DNA of 64,000 bases from Alteromonas antoniana (GCF_019249295.1 NZ_JAESDH010000001.1:62001-126000); one strand, 5' to 3'. Numbered from the stretch's first letter, positions 17,899 to 28,076 are shown. The notes: generated by a model from the sequence alone, not told the origin. Made by a program: numbers and translations.

Positions 17899-19587
17899 CT
17901 AATAGCCTGCTGCTTGTCCATCTTTTCGGCTTTCTGAAGCGCCGATATAGACTTTTTCTTTTGGATCCCAGCCAATAGCCTGATAGCCACCATATGCCCC
18001 CAGGATTTGCTGCAAGGTGTGACCGCGCTCCATCAGCTCACGTTTAACCTTTTCATCAATACCAGACTCCAGACTGACAACGCCACCGTCCCGCATCAGC
18101 TTGCCGGTTGGGCTACTTGAACCGGAATGCAGAATTCTTGGGGCATCGCCGGCTTCCTGCAGGTTCATGCCAAAATCGATAATATTCACCAGGATTTGTG
18201 CGTGCATCTGTGGCTGTGTTGCCCCGCCCATGACGCCAAAGCTCAGAAAAGGCTTGCCGTTACGGGTTACAAACGCAGGAATGATGGTATGGAAAGGACG
18301 TTTTGCAGGTGCATACTCATTAAAGTGATTCTCCTGCATGGTAAATAATTCACCGCGATTTTGCAGGATAAAGCCCAGCCCCGGCGGCGTCATGCCTGAT
18401 CCCATGCCACGATAATTGCTCTGGATAAGCGACACCATATTGCCGTCCTTATCGGCTACCGTCATATAGATGGTATCTCCTTCGTACATGCCTGCATCTA
18501 CACGGGTTGCGGCTTTTTTCGGATCAATCAGCTTCTGACGTTCCGCCGCATAATCCTTGGAGATTAGCCAGTCTACCGGGATATCGTTGAATGCCGGGTC
18601 GGCGTAAAATTTGGCGCGGTCCTCAAATGCCAGCTTTTTGGCCTCGACAAAGGTGTGAATGTAATCTGCAGAACCAAACCCCATGCCTTCAATATCGTAA
18701 CGCTCAAGAATATTCAGTATCTGCAGCGCGGCAATGCCCTGACCGTTTGGCGGAAGCTCGTAGACGTTATAGCCACGATAATTTGAAGATACCGGCTCCA
18801 CCCACTCAGAAGTATGAGATGCCAGATCCTCGTAACTTAAAAAGCCGCCCTGACTTTTTATGTATGCGGCGATGGTACGGGCAATATCTCCTTTATAAAA
18901 AGCATCACGCCCGCCGGTGGCAATCTTTTCAAGGGTCGCCGCCAGAGCCGGGTTTTTAAAGATCTCACCCTTGCGCGGTGCCCTTCCCTGGGGCATAAAT
19001 ACGTCGGAAAAGCCTTCATACTCACCAATGCGTTCGACGTTCATTTGCCAGTAATAAGCAATTAACTCGCTAACCGGAAAACCATCACGGGCGTAGCGAA
19101 TGGCGGGTGTCAGAATGGTAGTCATTGGCAGGGAGCCATATTTTTCATGAAGCTCGAACCAACCATCAACGGCGCCAGGCACTGACACCGGCAGTGGACC
19201 AAAAGCCGGAATTTTTGTCAGCCCCTGTTCAGCAAAATACGACTTTTTAAGTGATTGAGGGGAGCGTCCAGAGGCATTTATCCCGGTTAGAGACTGGCTT
19301 TCTGCATCCCAGACAATGGCGAACAGGTCACCGCCGATGCCGTTCCCGGTAGGCTCCACGACACCAAGTACCGCGTTTGCCGCAATGGCAGCATCAATGG
19401 CATTACCGCCCTGCTTCAGGATATCCAGCGCTACCTGCGTAGCCAATGGCTGGCTGGTTGCCGCCATGCCATTTTGGGCAAACACTTCTGAACGGCTGGC
19501 GAACATCTCTCCGGTAATCCGGTCATATGCGTGTACCTGACTGGCAATAAAAACGAAAAACGCTGCAGCAAGACGATAAGTACTCAT
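17899..19587 (-). CDS. ggt: Gamma-glutamyltransferase, periplasmic
   Basis: 562 residues with a signal peptide (1-20, ending VHA). GGT cleaves gamma-glutamyl bonds of glutathione and matures by autocleavage before a threonine. That nucleophile is Thr372 (EGDTIYMTVADKDGNMV). NAVLGVVEPTGNGIGGDLF and the oxyanion region GVMGGATQPQMHAQ are also conserved. The protein resembles the YwrD-like branch of the family as much as classical GGT, so a glutathione hydrolase or acylase-like role cannot be separated by sequence alone. It appears monocistronic. Confidence 0.92.
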   Translation of the reverse strand: MSTYRLAAAFFVFIASQVHAYDRITGEMFASRSEVFAQNGMAATSQPLATQVALDILKQGGNAIDAAIAANAVLGVVEPTGNGIGGDLFAIVWDAESQSLTGINASGRSPQSLKKSYFAEQGLTKIPAFGPLPVSVPGAVDGWFELHEKYGSLPMTTILTPAIRYARDGFPVSELIAYYWQMNVERIGEYEGFSDVFMPQGRAPRKGEIFKNPALAATLEKIATGGRDAFYKGDIARTIAAYIKSQGGFLSYEDLASHTSEWVEPVSSNYRGYNVYELPPNGQGIAALQILNILERYDIEGMGFGSADYIHTFVEAKKLAFEDRAKFYADPAFNDIPVDWLISKDYAAERQKLIDPKKAATRVDAGMYEGDTIYMTVADKDGNMVSLIQSNYRGMGSGMTPPGLGFILQNRGELFTMQENHFNEYAPAKRPFHTIIPAFVTRNGKPFLSFGVMGGATQPQMHAQILVNIIDFGMNLQEAGDAPRILHSGSSSPTGKLMRDGGVVSLESGIDEKVKRELMERGHTLQQILGAYGGYQAIGWDPKEKVYIGASESRKDGQAAGY

Positions 19588-19909
19588 AAATTCTCAGATT
19601 TCTTTATTTTCTACAGCATAGCGCGACTTAAGCAAACAGAGAAGCATCGTAATGCCTGCTGACCTTGCTATCCGCTGGGGCTAAACTGCGCAATTTTGGT
19701 GCACTATCCTGGATGGTCGCATCTCAACCCCAACCGCGCTCCTTCTTCAACACAATGAATTCTTTATGCTTTTCACTAATCCTGTTGCGGTATTTACGGT
19801 TGGCAGGTTTTTCGCTTATTCCTCAGGTTAAACCACGTAATTTTGTTTTGGGTTTTACCTGTATCGCTGTTGATTTCAGTTATTAACAGCGATGCCCGAG
19901 GATGAAAAT
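19588..19909. other. Intergenic region between divergent ggt and glycosyltransferase
   Basis: 322 bases with the two divergent promoters. A short inverted repeat GCTGTT (19866-19871)/AACAGC (19885-19890) ends 19 bases before the glycosyltransferase start. Nothing else recognised; open frames here look like chance. Confidence 0.4.
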
Positions 19910-20743
19910 ATGAATCACGACTTCAGTGTTGTAACTATAGTGAAAGGGCGTATCCGCCAGCTTTCAAATCTAATTGCCAGCCTTGAACAATCTACCGTTT
20001 CTCCCCGCCAGTTAATTGTTGTCTGGATGGGACCGCCCTGCAGTGAATCGCTGCTTACCAGTGACAAATTTCATATCGTGCATAAGTTTGTCTGTGGAGA
20101 AGCGCTGCCCATCGCCCGGGCCCGCAACCGCGGGTTTGCCGCGTGCGAGTCGGACACCGTCGTGTATGTTGATGTTGATTGTCTGGTAGCGCCGACGTTA
20201 CTGCAAAGCCTGCTAACGGTAACAGGACCGGGCAATGTCATCACAACCAGCGTCGCCTTTTTACCTACCGTGCCAGAGAAAGTAGACTATCCGAGGCTGG
20301 CAAAAATGGCCTCACGCCCGGTCGCTGACATTGTAGAAAAAGAAGAAGCCTTTATTGCGTTTCACACCCGCCTTTTTGCCATTCAAAAAGCTGACTTTGA
20401 CGCACTAAATGGGTTTGATGAACAGTTTACCGGATATGGTGTGAGCGATGCGGATTTCGCCGCAAGATGTAAAGCTGCTGGGTATACCCTGCATCACGTT
20501 AACGACGGCGTGTTGCATCAGTTTCATCCCCGCTTCGAACCACCGGTAAATCATCTGTTTGATATTGTGAATAATGCAGCCCCGTATAAAGCGCGCTGGG
20601 GAGCTTATCCTTTCAGTCACTATCTGGAGCAATTTGCAAAAGACGGTTGGATAAACGACGATTACTCGCAATCCGGACCGCGGATCCGGCGAATTCCCAC
20701 TGAAAAAGACATGAAAAGTTACCTGATTTCGAAGCTCGACTAG
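19910..20743 (+). CDS. Glycosyltransferase family 2 (galactosyltransferase-like C-terminus)
   Basis: 277 residues from the ATG at 19910, chosen because GAGGAT (19898-19903) is ideally spaced; an upstream in-frame ATG at 19892 lacks a binding site. The GT-A fold begins at once (FSVVTIVKGR), the acidic nucleotide-sugar/metal motif is VYVDVDCLV, and the C-terminal acceptor region NGFDEQFTGYGVSDADFAAR matches the galactosyltransferase C-terminal family (GFDE..GWG.ED type). No membrane segment. Acceptor and sugar are unknown; it stands alone between ggt and catalase. Confidence 0.85.
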   Translation: MNHDFSVVTIVKGRIRQLSNLIASLEQSTVSPRQLIVVWMGPPCSESLLTSDKFHIVHKFVCGEALPIARARNRGFAACESDTVVYVDVDCLVAPTLLQSLLTVTGPGNVITTSVAFLPTVPEKVDYPRLAKMASRPVADIVEKEEAFIAFHTRLFAIQKADFDALNGFDEQFTGYGVSDADFAARCKAAGYTLHHVNDGVLHQFHPRFEPPVNHLFDIVNNAAPYKARWGAYPFSHYLEQFAKDGWINDDYSQSGPRIRRIPTEKDMKSYLISKLD

Positions 20744-20943
20744 CGAAAGCTTCAGCTCCTTCACGGAATGCGTTCCAGATGATGAGTAGCCTTGTGCTGT
20801 TAGCGAGGTTGTGACGGTAAAAAATACCATCTTTTAGCACGGGGACCTCTTTTAGCAGGCACGTCGGAATAAACCTGCTCTGAGGATGGCGGCGTTTTTT
20901 TTCGTCGTGACGATAATAACGCGAACGCTATTTTGATTTACAT

Positions 20944-20980
20944 AAAAAAACGCCCGCACCAGAGAGGTAGCGGGCGTTTC
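20944..20980 (-). terminator. Rho-independent terminator of catalase gene
   Basis: Nine-base-pair GC-rich stem (20949-20957 with 20970-20978) followed on the minus strand by a run of seven T residues, 26 bases after the catalase stop. Confidence 0.85.
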
Positions 20981-21005
20981 ATTGTTATACTGTAAAAGAC
21001 AGTGC

Positions 21006-22505
21006 TTACTTGTCTTCTAACGGGGTGTTTTCAGTCACCGGCACCGCGTTCTTATCGGTATCCAGCGTTTCATTGGCCTTACGTACACCAGCCGCATAGT
21101 CCGGGTGAACTTTTTCAAGAACCGCGTACCAGCGCTCTTTAACGCTATCCGAACATGGCCCCATGGCTGCAGCGTAGTTCTTATACAACCTGTCCTTTTG
21201 TTCGTCTGAAAACATGTTGTACAACGCACGAGGCTGCACGTAATCAATGTCAGACTCTTCCTGATAATAACGATCAGCATCGCCATCGATGCGCAACGGT
21301 GGCTCTTTTACCGATTCGTCCGCCACCGGTCCCTCGTGCTGATTCGGTTCGTAATACGCATCAGGATTATCAAAATCGTTAGTAAAGAAGCGCATCGCGC
21401 CATCTTTGTGATAGTGATTAACCTTTGCATTTTTTGGCGCATTGGCGGGCAAGGCCTCGTAATGTGTGCCTAAACGGTAACGGTGCGCGTCAGCATAAGA
21501 GAATACCCGCGCCTGCAGCATCTTATCAGGACTAAAGCCAATTCCGGGAACGACATTCGACGGGCTGTAGGCCGCATTTTCAACCATCTGGAAGTAGTTT
21601 TCCGGTACCTTGTTCATTTCCAGCTCGCCCACTTCGATAAGTGGATAATCATCATGTGGCCAGACCTTGGTCAGGTCGAACGGATTGTAGTCCTGCTTGC
21701 CTGCCTCTTCTTCCGGCATCACCTGAATATAAAGGGTCCATTTGGGGTATTCCCCGGATTCCACGGCATTAATCAGGTCTTCCTGGTAAGACTCCCGGGT
21801 TTTACCAATAAGCTTTTCGGCTTCCTCGTTAGTGTAGTGTTCGTGTCCCTGCTGCGTTTTGAAATGGAACTTCACCCAAAAGCGTTCACCGTCTTTATTC
21901 CACATACTAAACGTGTGAGAACCATAGCCGTTCATATACATAGGATTTTTCGGGATCCCGCGATCAGACATCAGGATCGTCACCTGGTGAACAGACTCTG
22001 GCTGCGCCGCCCAAAAGTCGAACATTGCCTCCGGGCTACGCAGATTCGACTTCGGATGACGCTTCTGCGTGCGGATAAAGTCGGGAAATTTATACGCGTC
22101 GCGAATAAAGAAGATAGGCGTGTTGTTACCAACCATGTCCCAGTTGCCCTGCTCGGTATAGAACTTCAGGCTGAAGCCGCGTACGTCGCGTTCTGCATCT
22201 GCTGCGCCCTGCTCACCGGCTACAGTAGACCAGCGACTCAGTACATCGGTTTTCTTTCCAATTTCAGAAAACATGTCTGCACAGGTATATTGGGTAATGT
22301 CATGGGTAACGGTAAATGTGCCCTGAAGCCCCCACCCTTTCGCGTGTACCGTTCGCTCCGGTATCCGCTCGCGGTTCTGGTGAGCCAGCTTTTCAATTAG
22401 TTGATAATCATCCAGCAATAACGGACCTCGGGGTCCTGCCGTTTTCGACGTGTCATTGGATGGTACGGGTGCGCCTGCTGACGTAGTAAGCGTTGGCTTT
22501 TTCAT
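21006..22505 (-). CDS. katA: Monofunctional heme catalase
   Basis: 499 residues, small-subunit type. It disproportionates hydrogen peroxide. Catalytic His54 lies in RTVHAKGWG, the distal asparagine in GNNTPIFF (126-133) and the proximal heme tyrosine in [14 protein letters not shown] (near 340). The start is preceded by a strong AGGAGG. It has its own terminator and a long leader (22506-22752) that may hold an OxyR-type site, though I could not match one convincingly. The C-terminus is acidic and lacks the extra domain of large catalases. Confidence 0.95.
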   Translation of the reverse strand: MKKPTLTTSAGAPVPSNDTSKTAGPRGPLLLDDYQLIEKLAHQNRERIPERTVHAKGWGLQGTFTVTHDITQYTCADMFSEIGKKTDVLSRWSTVAGEQGAADAERDVRGFSLKFYTEQGNWDMVGNNTPIFFIRDAYKFPDFIRTQKRHPKSNLRSPEAMFDFWAAQPESVHQVTILMSDRGIPKNPMYMNGYGSHTFSMWNKDGERFWVKFHFKTQQGHEHYTNEEAEKLIGKTRESYQEDLINAVESGEYPKWTLYIQVMPEEEAGKQDYNPFDLTKVWPHDDYPLIEVGELEMNKVPENYFQMVENAAYSPSNVVPGIGFSPDKMLQARVFSYADAHRYRLGTHYEALPANAPKNAKVNHYHKDGAMRFFTNDFDNPDAYYEPNQHEGPVADESVKEPPLRIDGDADRYYQEESDIDYVQPRALYNMFSDEQKDRLYKNYAAAMGPCSDSVKERWYAVLEKVHPDYAAGVRKANETLDTDKNAVPVTENTPLEDK

Positions 22506-22840
22506 AATGCCTCCTGCATGTAGAGAGTTATTATCCTTACATAAGAGAAGACCATTTCGATTAATCGCTTTTTTATGCCGTGAACTTGCAAAAACCAGAT
22601 TAAATAAAGTTCATGTAATCTGGTGTAAATAAATACAAGTGCAGGCAATGCCTTACAGCAACGTTCCGTTACTACGAGTGGCTGTTGCATGCAAAATAAG
22701 AAGGTCGCGGCTGATAGTCCGATAAACCGTTTTTCATACGTTGCGTCAGAACGAAAAAAGCCCCGCAAAAGCGGGGCTCAAAGTTAAGTGAATCACACAT
22801 TATAGTTATTGTATTTGCTGTGTGTTCGGACTTCCGTCTA
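22506..22840. other. Catalase upstream region and amtB downstream region
   Basis: 335 bases. The left part is the catalase leader; the right part holds the amtB terminator at 22753-22782. No additional gene is supported. Confidence 0.5.
22753..22782 (-). terminator. Rho-independent terminator of glnK-amtB operon
   Basis: Eight-base-pair stem AGCCCCGC/GCGGGGCT with a 4-base A loop (22759-22778), followed on the minus strand by six T residues. It lies about 60 bases after the amtB stop. Confidence 0.9.
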
Positions 22841-24088
22841 TTAAGAGCGGCCGCCAGTGAAGTCAGGATAGGCTTCCAGGCCACACTCGCTAACATCAAC
22901 GCCGTCGAACTCTTCTTCTTCAGTAACACGTACACCGATGATGGCTTTGATAATCAGCCAGACTATCAGGCTGGTCACAAATACCCAGACAAAGATTGTC
23001 AGGGCACCAATCAGCTGACCACTGATGCTTGAACCGTCATTGGTGAATGGTACCAGGATCAGACCCAGCAGACCGACAACACCGTGCACAGAGATGGCAC
23101 CTACCGGATCATCAATTTTCATTTTGTCCAGAGTGACGATGCTGAATACCACCAGGATACCGCCTATCGCACCAAAGATGGTGGCTTGCAGAGGGGTTGG
23201 TGTAGAAGGTTCAGCTGTAATCGCTACCAGACCCGCCAGCGCACCGTTTAATGCCATAGTCAGGTCAGCTTTACCAAACATAATGCGAGCCAGGATAAGC
23301 GCTGCGATAGTACCACCTGCGGCTGCCGCGTTAGTGTTCATGAACACCACCGCAACGGCATTTGCACTTTCCACAGTTGCTGTAGCCAGTACAGAACCAC
23401 CGTTAAAGCCAAACCAGCCCATCCACAGGATGAAGGTACCTAACGTTGCCAGAGGCAGGTTAGCACCTGGGATAGCGTTAATTTTGCCATCGGCAGTGTA
23501 TTTACCTTTACGTGCGCCCAGTACCAGAACACCTGCTAGTGCGGCTGCTGCACCGGCCATGTGTACGATGCCTGAACCAGCAAAGTCAGAGAAACCTAAG
23601 TCGCCAAGGGTATACATACCGAATACCGCTTCGCCGCCCCACGTCCAGGCACCTTCCATAGGATAGATGAAACCGGTCATGACAACTGCGAAAGCCAGGA
23701 AGGCCCACAGCTTCATACGCTCAGCAACCGCACCCGATACGATAGACATTGCTGTAGCAACAAATACCACCTGGAAGAAGAAGTCAGCTGATGGTGCATA
23801 TGTGGCTGGATCTTCCGCTACGCCAGTTGCGCCGTCGCCCATAATACCGCTTAGGAATGGACCCCAGTCACCGCCGCCATACATGATGCCGTAACCGCAA
23901 ACCATATACATGGTGCAGGCAATCGCGAACAGCGCGATGTTTTTTGTCAGAATTTCAGTGGTGTTTTTAGCGCGTACAAGACCCGCTTCCAGCATGGCGA
24001 AACCCGCGGCCATCCACATGACCAACGCACCACAAATCAAAAAGTAAAAGGTATCTAAGGCATACCCGAGCTCAAAAGTGATTTCCAT
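22841..24088 (-). CDS. amtB: Ammonium transporter
   Basis: 415 residues with about eleven membrane helices. It conducts ammonium into the cell. The twin-histidine pore is visible as GSGIVHMAGAAAALAG and ISVHGVVGLLG, and the family signature FAGSGIVHM is intact. There is no cleavable signal, and the chain begins close to the first helix. It lies 29 bases after glnK on the same strand, the universal glnK-amtB pairing, and shares its nitrogen-controlled promoter. GlnK is expected to plug the channel when nitrogen is plentiful. Confidence 0.96.
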   Translation of the reverse strand: MEITFELGYALDTFYFLICGALVMWMAAGFAMLEAGLVRAKNTTEILTKNIALFAIACTMYMVCGYGIMYGGGDWGPFLSGIMGDGATGVAEDPATYAPSADFFFQVVFVATAMSIVSGAVAERMKLWAFLAFAVVMTGFIYPMEGAWTWGGEAVFGMYTLGDLGFSDFAGSGIVHMAGAAAALAGVLVLGARKGKYTADGKINAIPGANLPLATLGTFILWMGWFGFNGGSVLATATVESANAVAVVFMNTNAAAAGGTIAALILARIMFGKADLTMALNGALAGLVAITAEPSTPTPLQATIFGAIGGILVVFSIVTLDKMKIDDPVGAISVHGVVGLLGLILVPFTNDGSSISGQLIGALTIFVWVFVTSLIVWLIIKAIIGVRVTEEEEFDGVDVSECGLEAYPDFTGGRS

Positions 24089-24117
24089 TGTTTTCTCCGC
24101 GTTATCTTTGTTATGGC

Positions 24118-24480
<363 letters not shown>

Positions 24481-24515
24481 TTATGTTGCACGTTGAGTGT
24501 CTTGCCAAGCATTAA

Positions 24516-24531
24516 CACAAGAGCTGTGCCA
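24516..24531 (-). promoter_or_regulatory. Sigma-54 promoter of glnK-amtB
   Basis: On the minus strand: TGGCAC, five bases, TTGTG, closely matching the -24/-12 consensus TGGCAC-N5-TTGCA (one mismatch in the -12 GC). It lies about 60 bases upstream of the glnK start. Confidence 0.7.
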
Positions 24532-24594
24532 CAAATTTATATTCATTAAAATCATATATTTACCCACTCAAGCCCCTGTAAAAGACTGATTTTT

Positions 24595-24611
24595 TGCACC
24601 ATTTGTGTGCA
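24595..24611. promoter_or_regulatory. NtrC-like enhancer site
   Basis: A 17-base element TGCACCA-TTT-GTGTGCA, close to the NtrC consensus TGCACYA-N3-TRGTGCA, about 75 bases upstream of the sigma-54 promoter of glnK-amtB and on the correct side of it. Confidence 0.6.
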
Positions 24612-24716
24612 CTGGTCATTTTACGCACTTATTTAATGCAACAGACAAAGCCGGCTCAAAAAAGGGGCTAAGACAAAGGGGAACTTTACTGACAGGCACG
24701 TGGTCTGCTTTAAGCC

Positions 24717-25469
24717 ATGACGACGATAACTTTCGATAATTTTCAGGCACCTGCGCGAGAGCGCGCGCCCGATGCCCCCAGTTATCCAGTGAAAAAAGTT
24801 CTGTTTTTTTCGCTGTTACTTCATATTGCATTGGTTCTGGCCATTGCTTCTCAGTCACGCCCCCCGCCTGCAACTGAAACCGTACCTGCACCAATTAAAG
24901 CGCGTCTTTTTTATGCACCGCTCCTGCGCTCTGAAGTGAATGACATACCTTCGGCGACAGAAAAACCGATTGAGGATAGCCGCTCTCCTCTGTCAGAAGC
25001 GTTAATCGAACAGCGCGACGCGCAGGCAGACACTTTACCGGCAGCAGTTGCTGAACCAGAGAGGATTTCTACACCGACAGAACCGATACCCGAGACCAAT
25101 ACCGAAAAATCACAATCTGCGTCAGCGCTTCCATTAAAGCAATCGCCGCAACCTGCCAGACGTTTGTCGCTGGGAAATATCGACGCCGCCAGAGAAATCC
25201 TCCGCCAGCAATATGCTGAAGCCGTTGAACGTGATGCGCGTCAGGCCGCTACGGATTACCAGCGCCTGAAAACACAGCCGGAGATAATCGATCCACGAAA
25301 AGGACAAGAGAAAGAAGCATCTGTCGTTAAGGCGGTTGAAGTGAATTGCGAGGATACAACCAACGCCATCCTTACCACCTTAAGTGGCTTTGCGGGCGGC
25401 ACATTAAAATGCTCTGAGCGAAATGGTTTCGAAGAATTTGTGGAAAAACGGGTGAAAAAGAAGCCCTGA
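24717..25469 (+). CDS. Single-pass membrane protein with TonB-like N-terminus
   Basis: 250 residues. A short cytoplasmic leader, one membrane helix (about 27-46, VLFFSLLLHIALVLAIA) of the kind found in TonB and TolA, then a long Pro/Glu/Ser-rich periplasmic stretch (50-145) and a helical segment (155-200). The C-terminus (210-245) has two cysteines (VNCEDT and TLKCSE) that may form a disulfide. The usual TonB C-terminal fold (YP..A...G.V) is absent, and no ExbB/ExbD genes are adjacent. Function unknown; an envelope-spanning linker is a guess. Confidence 0.75.
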   Translation: MTTITFDNFQAPARERAPDAPSYPVKKVLFFSLLLHIALVLAIASQSRPPPATETVPAPIKARLFYAPLLRSEVNDIPSATEKPIEDSRSPLSEALIEQRDAQADTLPAAVAEPERISTPTEPIPETNTEKSQSASALPLKQSPQPARRLSLGNIDAAREILRQQYAEAVERDARQAATDYQRLKTQPEIIDPRKGQEKEASVVKAVEVNCEDTTNAILTTLSGFAGGTLKCSERNGFEEFVEKRVKKKP

Positions 25470-25741
25470 GCAAATTGCGGATAGCTCTTACAATGCCCGT
25501 TTGCTGGCACTGCGCGAGGAAGCGCAGATGATGCCGACTGCGTCGCAACGTGACCACTAACTACAGCGAGGAAGCGCAATATACCCGCTTGATTAATCCC
25601 CGATGCGAAGAAGTTGCGCACAAATGAACGGCGACACCGTATTACCCGCTACACTGTACTGAGCCGTGATACTGCAAAGTGAAAGTTTTTTCACTGGGCG
25701 TTCTGGGTTTGCACCCAATGTTATTTAAACGGAAGAAAGCG

Positions 25742-26656
25742 ATGAGTAACCTGAATAAAAACGTGGCTCTGGGCTGTGATGCCAAGAGCGGTTGTGGCGC
25801 GGTAAAAACCGTTCTAAAACCCAAGGATAAAGACCTGGGTGGCTTTACCGTCAGGCGTACTATTCCTACGGTTGGGTATAAAAATATTGGCCCCTGGGTT
25901 TTCTTCGACCATATGGGCCCAGCACAGTTTAAGCCTGGTGAAGGCGTTGATGTCAGACCCCATCCCCACATCGGACTGGCGACCGTTACTTACTTATTTG
26001 AGGGAGAAATGCTGCACCGGGATTCGATCGGCACAGAAGCCAGAGTATTACCTGGTGATATTAACCTGATGGTAGCGGGCAAGGGTATCGTGCACTCAGA
26101 GCGTCAGCGTCCGGAAGTCAAAGCGGAAAATAATCACGTTCACGGACTTCAGCTCTGGTTGGCCCTGCCCGCAGAGCAGGAGACTATCAGTCCTGCCTTT
26201 TATCATTACGATAAAAATCAGCTTCCGGTATTCGAGCAGCCAGGCGTGTCTGCTCGGATCATGATTGGCTCAGCCTATGGTGAGACATCACCGGTTATCA
26301 CACTGTCGCCAACGCTTTATATAGAGGCACGGCTACAAGCGGGCGGTGAATTAACGTTGCCGCATGCCACCGAGCGGGGTCTCTATGTCGTAGAAGGAAA
26401 TGTAACGTTAAATGAGACCAGTCTGGCAGCTCACTCAATGGCTATTCTGAATGATGACCCAGAAGTCACTATCCGCGCCGTAAAAGACAGTATTATTGCC
26501 GTAATAGGCGGAGACCCGCTAGGAAAACGGTACATGGAATGGAATTTCGTTGCATCAGAACAGGCGTTGATCACACAGGCGAAAAAAGATTGGAAAGCCG
26601 GACGCTTTGACAAAGTTCCGGGGGATGAGGATGCGTTTATACCGCTACCAGAGTAA
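25742..26656 (+). CDS. Pirin family protein
   Basis: 304 residues from the ATG at 25742, chosen over upstream GTG at 25679 because GGAAG precedes it and the family begins here. Two cupin domains: the N-terminal one holds the metal ligands HPHIGLATVTY and GKGIVHSE (three His and one Glu pattern). Bacterial pirins are iron-binding proteins, some with quercetinase activity and others binding pyruvate dehydrogenase. VHGLQLWLALP is a further family motif. It stands alone. The particular role cannot be assigned. Confidence 0.9.
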   Translation: MSNLNKNVALGCDAKSGCGAVKTVLKPKDKDLGGFTVRRTIPTVGYKNIGPWVFFDHMGPAQFKPGEGVDVRPHPHIGLATVTYLFEGEMLHRDSIGTEARVLPGDINLMVAGKGIVHSERQRPEVKAENNHVHGLQLWLALPAEQETISPAFYHYDKNQLPVFEQPGVSARIMIGSAYGETSPVITLSPTLYIEARLQAGGELTLPHATERGLYVVEGNVTLNETSLAAHSMAILNDDPEVTIRAVKDSIIAVIGGDPLGKRYMEWNFVASEQALITQAKKDWKAGRFDKVPGDEDAFIPLPE

Positions 26657-26985
26657 CGTATACCGAATACCTGTTGGCGCTAAGAGCGTATGCAAGACGA
26701 CGGATGTAGCTGTCATGAATGACTCATTTCTGCATTAAAAACTACAAGCACTGTTTAATTTTATAGTATTTAATTCTCTCGACGTCTTCTGTATGTTGTT
26801 AATGAGACATTTTCTTTACTGCATTAGCTTAAGGGAATAAGCGAACTGGCCGCATAAAACATACGGTTCATTTTCTTATTTATACGCCGGAATCATTCAG
26901 CTCTATTCGAACTGACTCATCAATCGCACCTTAAACTAAGCGCAATTCCAACTTTCAGAATAAATAAGATAAGGGAATATTCACT
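26657..26985. other. AT-rich intergenic region before small lipoprotein gene
   Basis: 329 bases, AT-rich, without a supported gene. It presumably holds the promoter of the lipoprotein gene at 26986; no operator was recognised. Confidence 0.4.
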
Positions 26986-27147
26986 ATGAAAAAGCTATTC
27001 TTCATTTCCATGATTTGTGCACTCACAGGTCTTACCGGCTGCGCTTCGACAGAAGAAAGTGGTGGCGATAAGTCAGCTAAATCAGAGTCATCTACCAGTG
27101 CCAGACATTGTGAGCGGACAGACACCCGTATTCAGCGCGGATGTTAA
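26986..27147 (+). CDS. Small lipoprotein
   Basis: 53 residues. A lipoprotein signal peptide (MKKLFFISMICALTGLTGC) places the lipidated cysteine at position 19. The mature part is Ser/Glu/Lys-rich and ends CERTDTRIQRGC, a Cys pair around a T-R-I core that recurs in small envelope proteins of related bacteria. AAGGGAAT provides the ribosome binding site and a strong terminator follows 20 bases after the stop, so this is a complete single-gene unit. Function unknown. Confidence 0.8.
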   Translation: MKKLFFISMICALTGLTGCASTEESGGDKSAKSESSTSARHCERTDTRIQRGC

Positions 27148-27163
27148 TTGTCTGCTGACACTC

Positions 27164-27200
27164 AAAAACGCCGCAAGCTCAACATTGCGGCGTTTTTTTC
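27164..27200 (+). terminator. Rho-independent terminator of small lipoprotein gene
   Basis: Ten-base-pair stem (27167-27176 with 27185-27194) with an 8-base loop, followed by a T-run to 27199. Confidence 0.9.
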
Positions 27201-27417
27201 ACCACTTTCACTTTATTATTCCGCCGCTTCGCCTTTGCTGCGTTAATCTATTACGCCAATCCTCTGCTGCATGTTAATACCGGGTAGTGGTGTTCACGTC
27301 CAATCGTAGTGTCTGCTTACCAACTGGACATTTTTTGCCTCGTTTTGCCACTGTATGTTTCACCGCCATGCTGGTAACGCGTGCCGCGAGTCGAGTCGTA
27401 ACGGAAAGGAATTCCTA

Positions 27418-27627
27418 ATGGAACAGAAAGAGAAGGATGCTTTTTTCGCCTGCCCCCGATGTGAAAACACCATCAACTATTTTATTGAGAGAGTGCGCCC
27501 TTTTAGTAAGCGGCGTTGTAAACACTGTCAACAGCCCCTGATATTCAGACTCTGCGGCACTGTCATGCTGTACTGGTTTGGTCCCTACCTCATAGTGGCA
27601 CTCGCAGGAGCAAAGCGGTTTCTGTAA
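27418..27627 (+). CDS. Small zinc-ribbon membrane protein
   Basis: 69 residues from the ATG at 27418, chosen because AAGGA (27406-27410) is correctly spaced; an upstream in-frame ATG at 27355 has no such site. Two CxxC knuckles (CPRCEN and CKHCQQ, about residues 12-40) form a zinc ribbon, followed by one membrane helix (about 47-65). The architecture recalls small proteins with a zinc ribbon tethered to the inner membrane. It is convergent with the VanZ-like gene. Function unknown. Confidence 0.7.
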   Translation: MEQKEKDAFFACPRCENTINYFIERVRPFSKRRCKHCQQPLIFRLCGTVMLYWFGPYLIVALAGAKRFL

Positions 27628-27644
27628 TACACCTTAACTCCGTT

Positions 27645-28076
27645 TTATCCTCTACGCTCTTTGCTGAAAATGGGGCGTTCGTGGCTGCGCATTCTGCGAC
27701 GTTTATTCAGCAAGTAGCAACACAGCGCGGCGCCACCAATGCCCACCATGTCTGCCAGATAATCGCCAATGTCCATGGTCCGGCTGGGTATCAGCCCCTG
27801 AGAGAGCTCTTCTGCCGTAACAAACAACCACACCAGCACAACGCCCAGATAAACGCGACGGCCTGACAGCGATACCGCTTTGTAATTTAGTGCAACCGTG
27901 ACTAAAAAAGTGAGTGTACCAAATAACCCTACATGACCCACTTTGTCGCCTAACGGAAAACTTGCAACAAAATCGAAAAATACACTTTTCTGAGCCCCGT
28001 TTGCCATGCCAATTACCCAGAGTATGAACCCAAAAAATGCCAGTGCAGCCAGAATGCTGAGCCCGCGAATAACCAT
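27645..28076 (-). CDS. VanZ-like family membrane protein
   Basis: 143 residues with four membrane helices. The family core is visible: DKVGHVGLFGTLTFL (helix 2) and AEELSQGLIPSRTMDIGDYLADMVGI, where the E..Q...P.R..D..D pattern is the VanZ signature. The basic tail (KRRRMRSHERP) lies inside the cell. VanZ confers low-level teicoplanin resistance in enterococci, but most proteobacterial homologues have no known role and no other van gene is present. Confidence 0.85.
   Translation of the reverse strand: MVIRGLSILAALAFFGFILWVIGMANGAQKSVFFDFVASFPLGDKVGHVGLFGTLTFLVTVALNYKAVSLSGRRVYLGVVLVWLFVTAEELSQGLIPSRTMDIGDYLADMVGIGGAALCCYLLNKRRRMRSHERPIFSKERRG

Noticed and set aside
21483-22400. Plus-strand frame of 305 codons
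   Set aside because: Antisense to catalase; composition is typical of a reverse frame of a conserved gene.
24616-24894. Minus-strand frame of 92 codons between glnK and the TonB-like gene
   Set aside because: It overlaps the start of the TonB-like protein gene antisense and the NtrC-like promoter region; no ribosome binding site.
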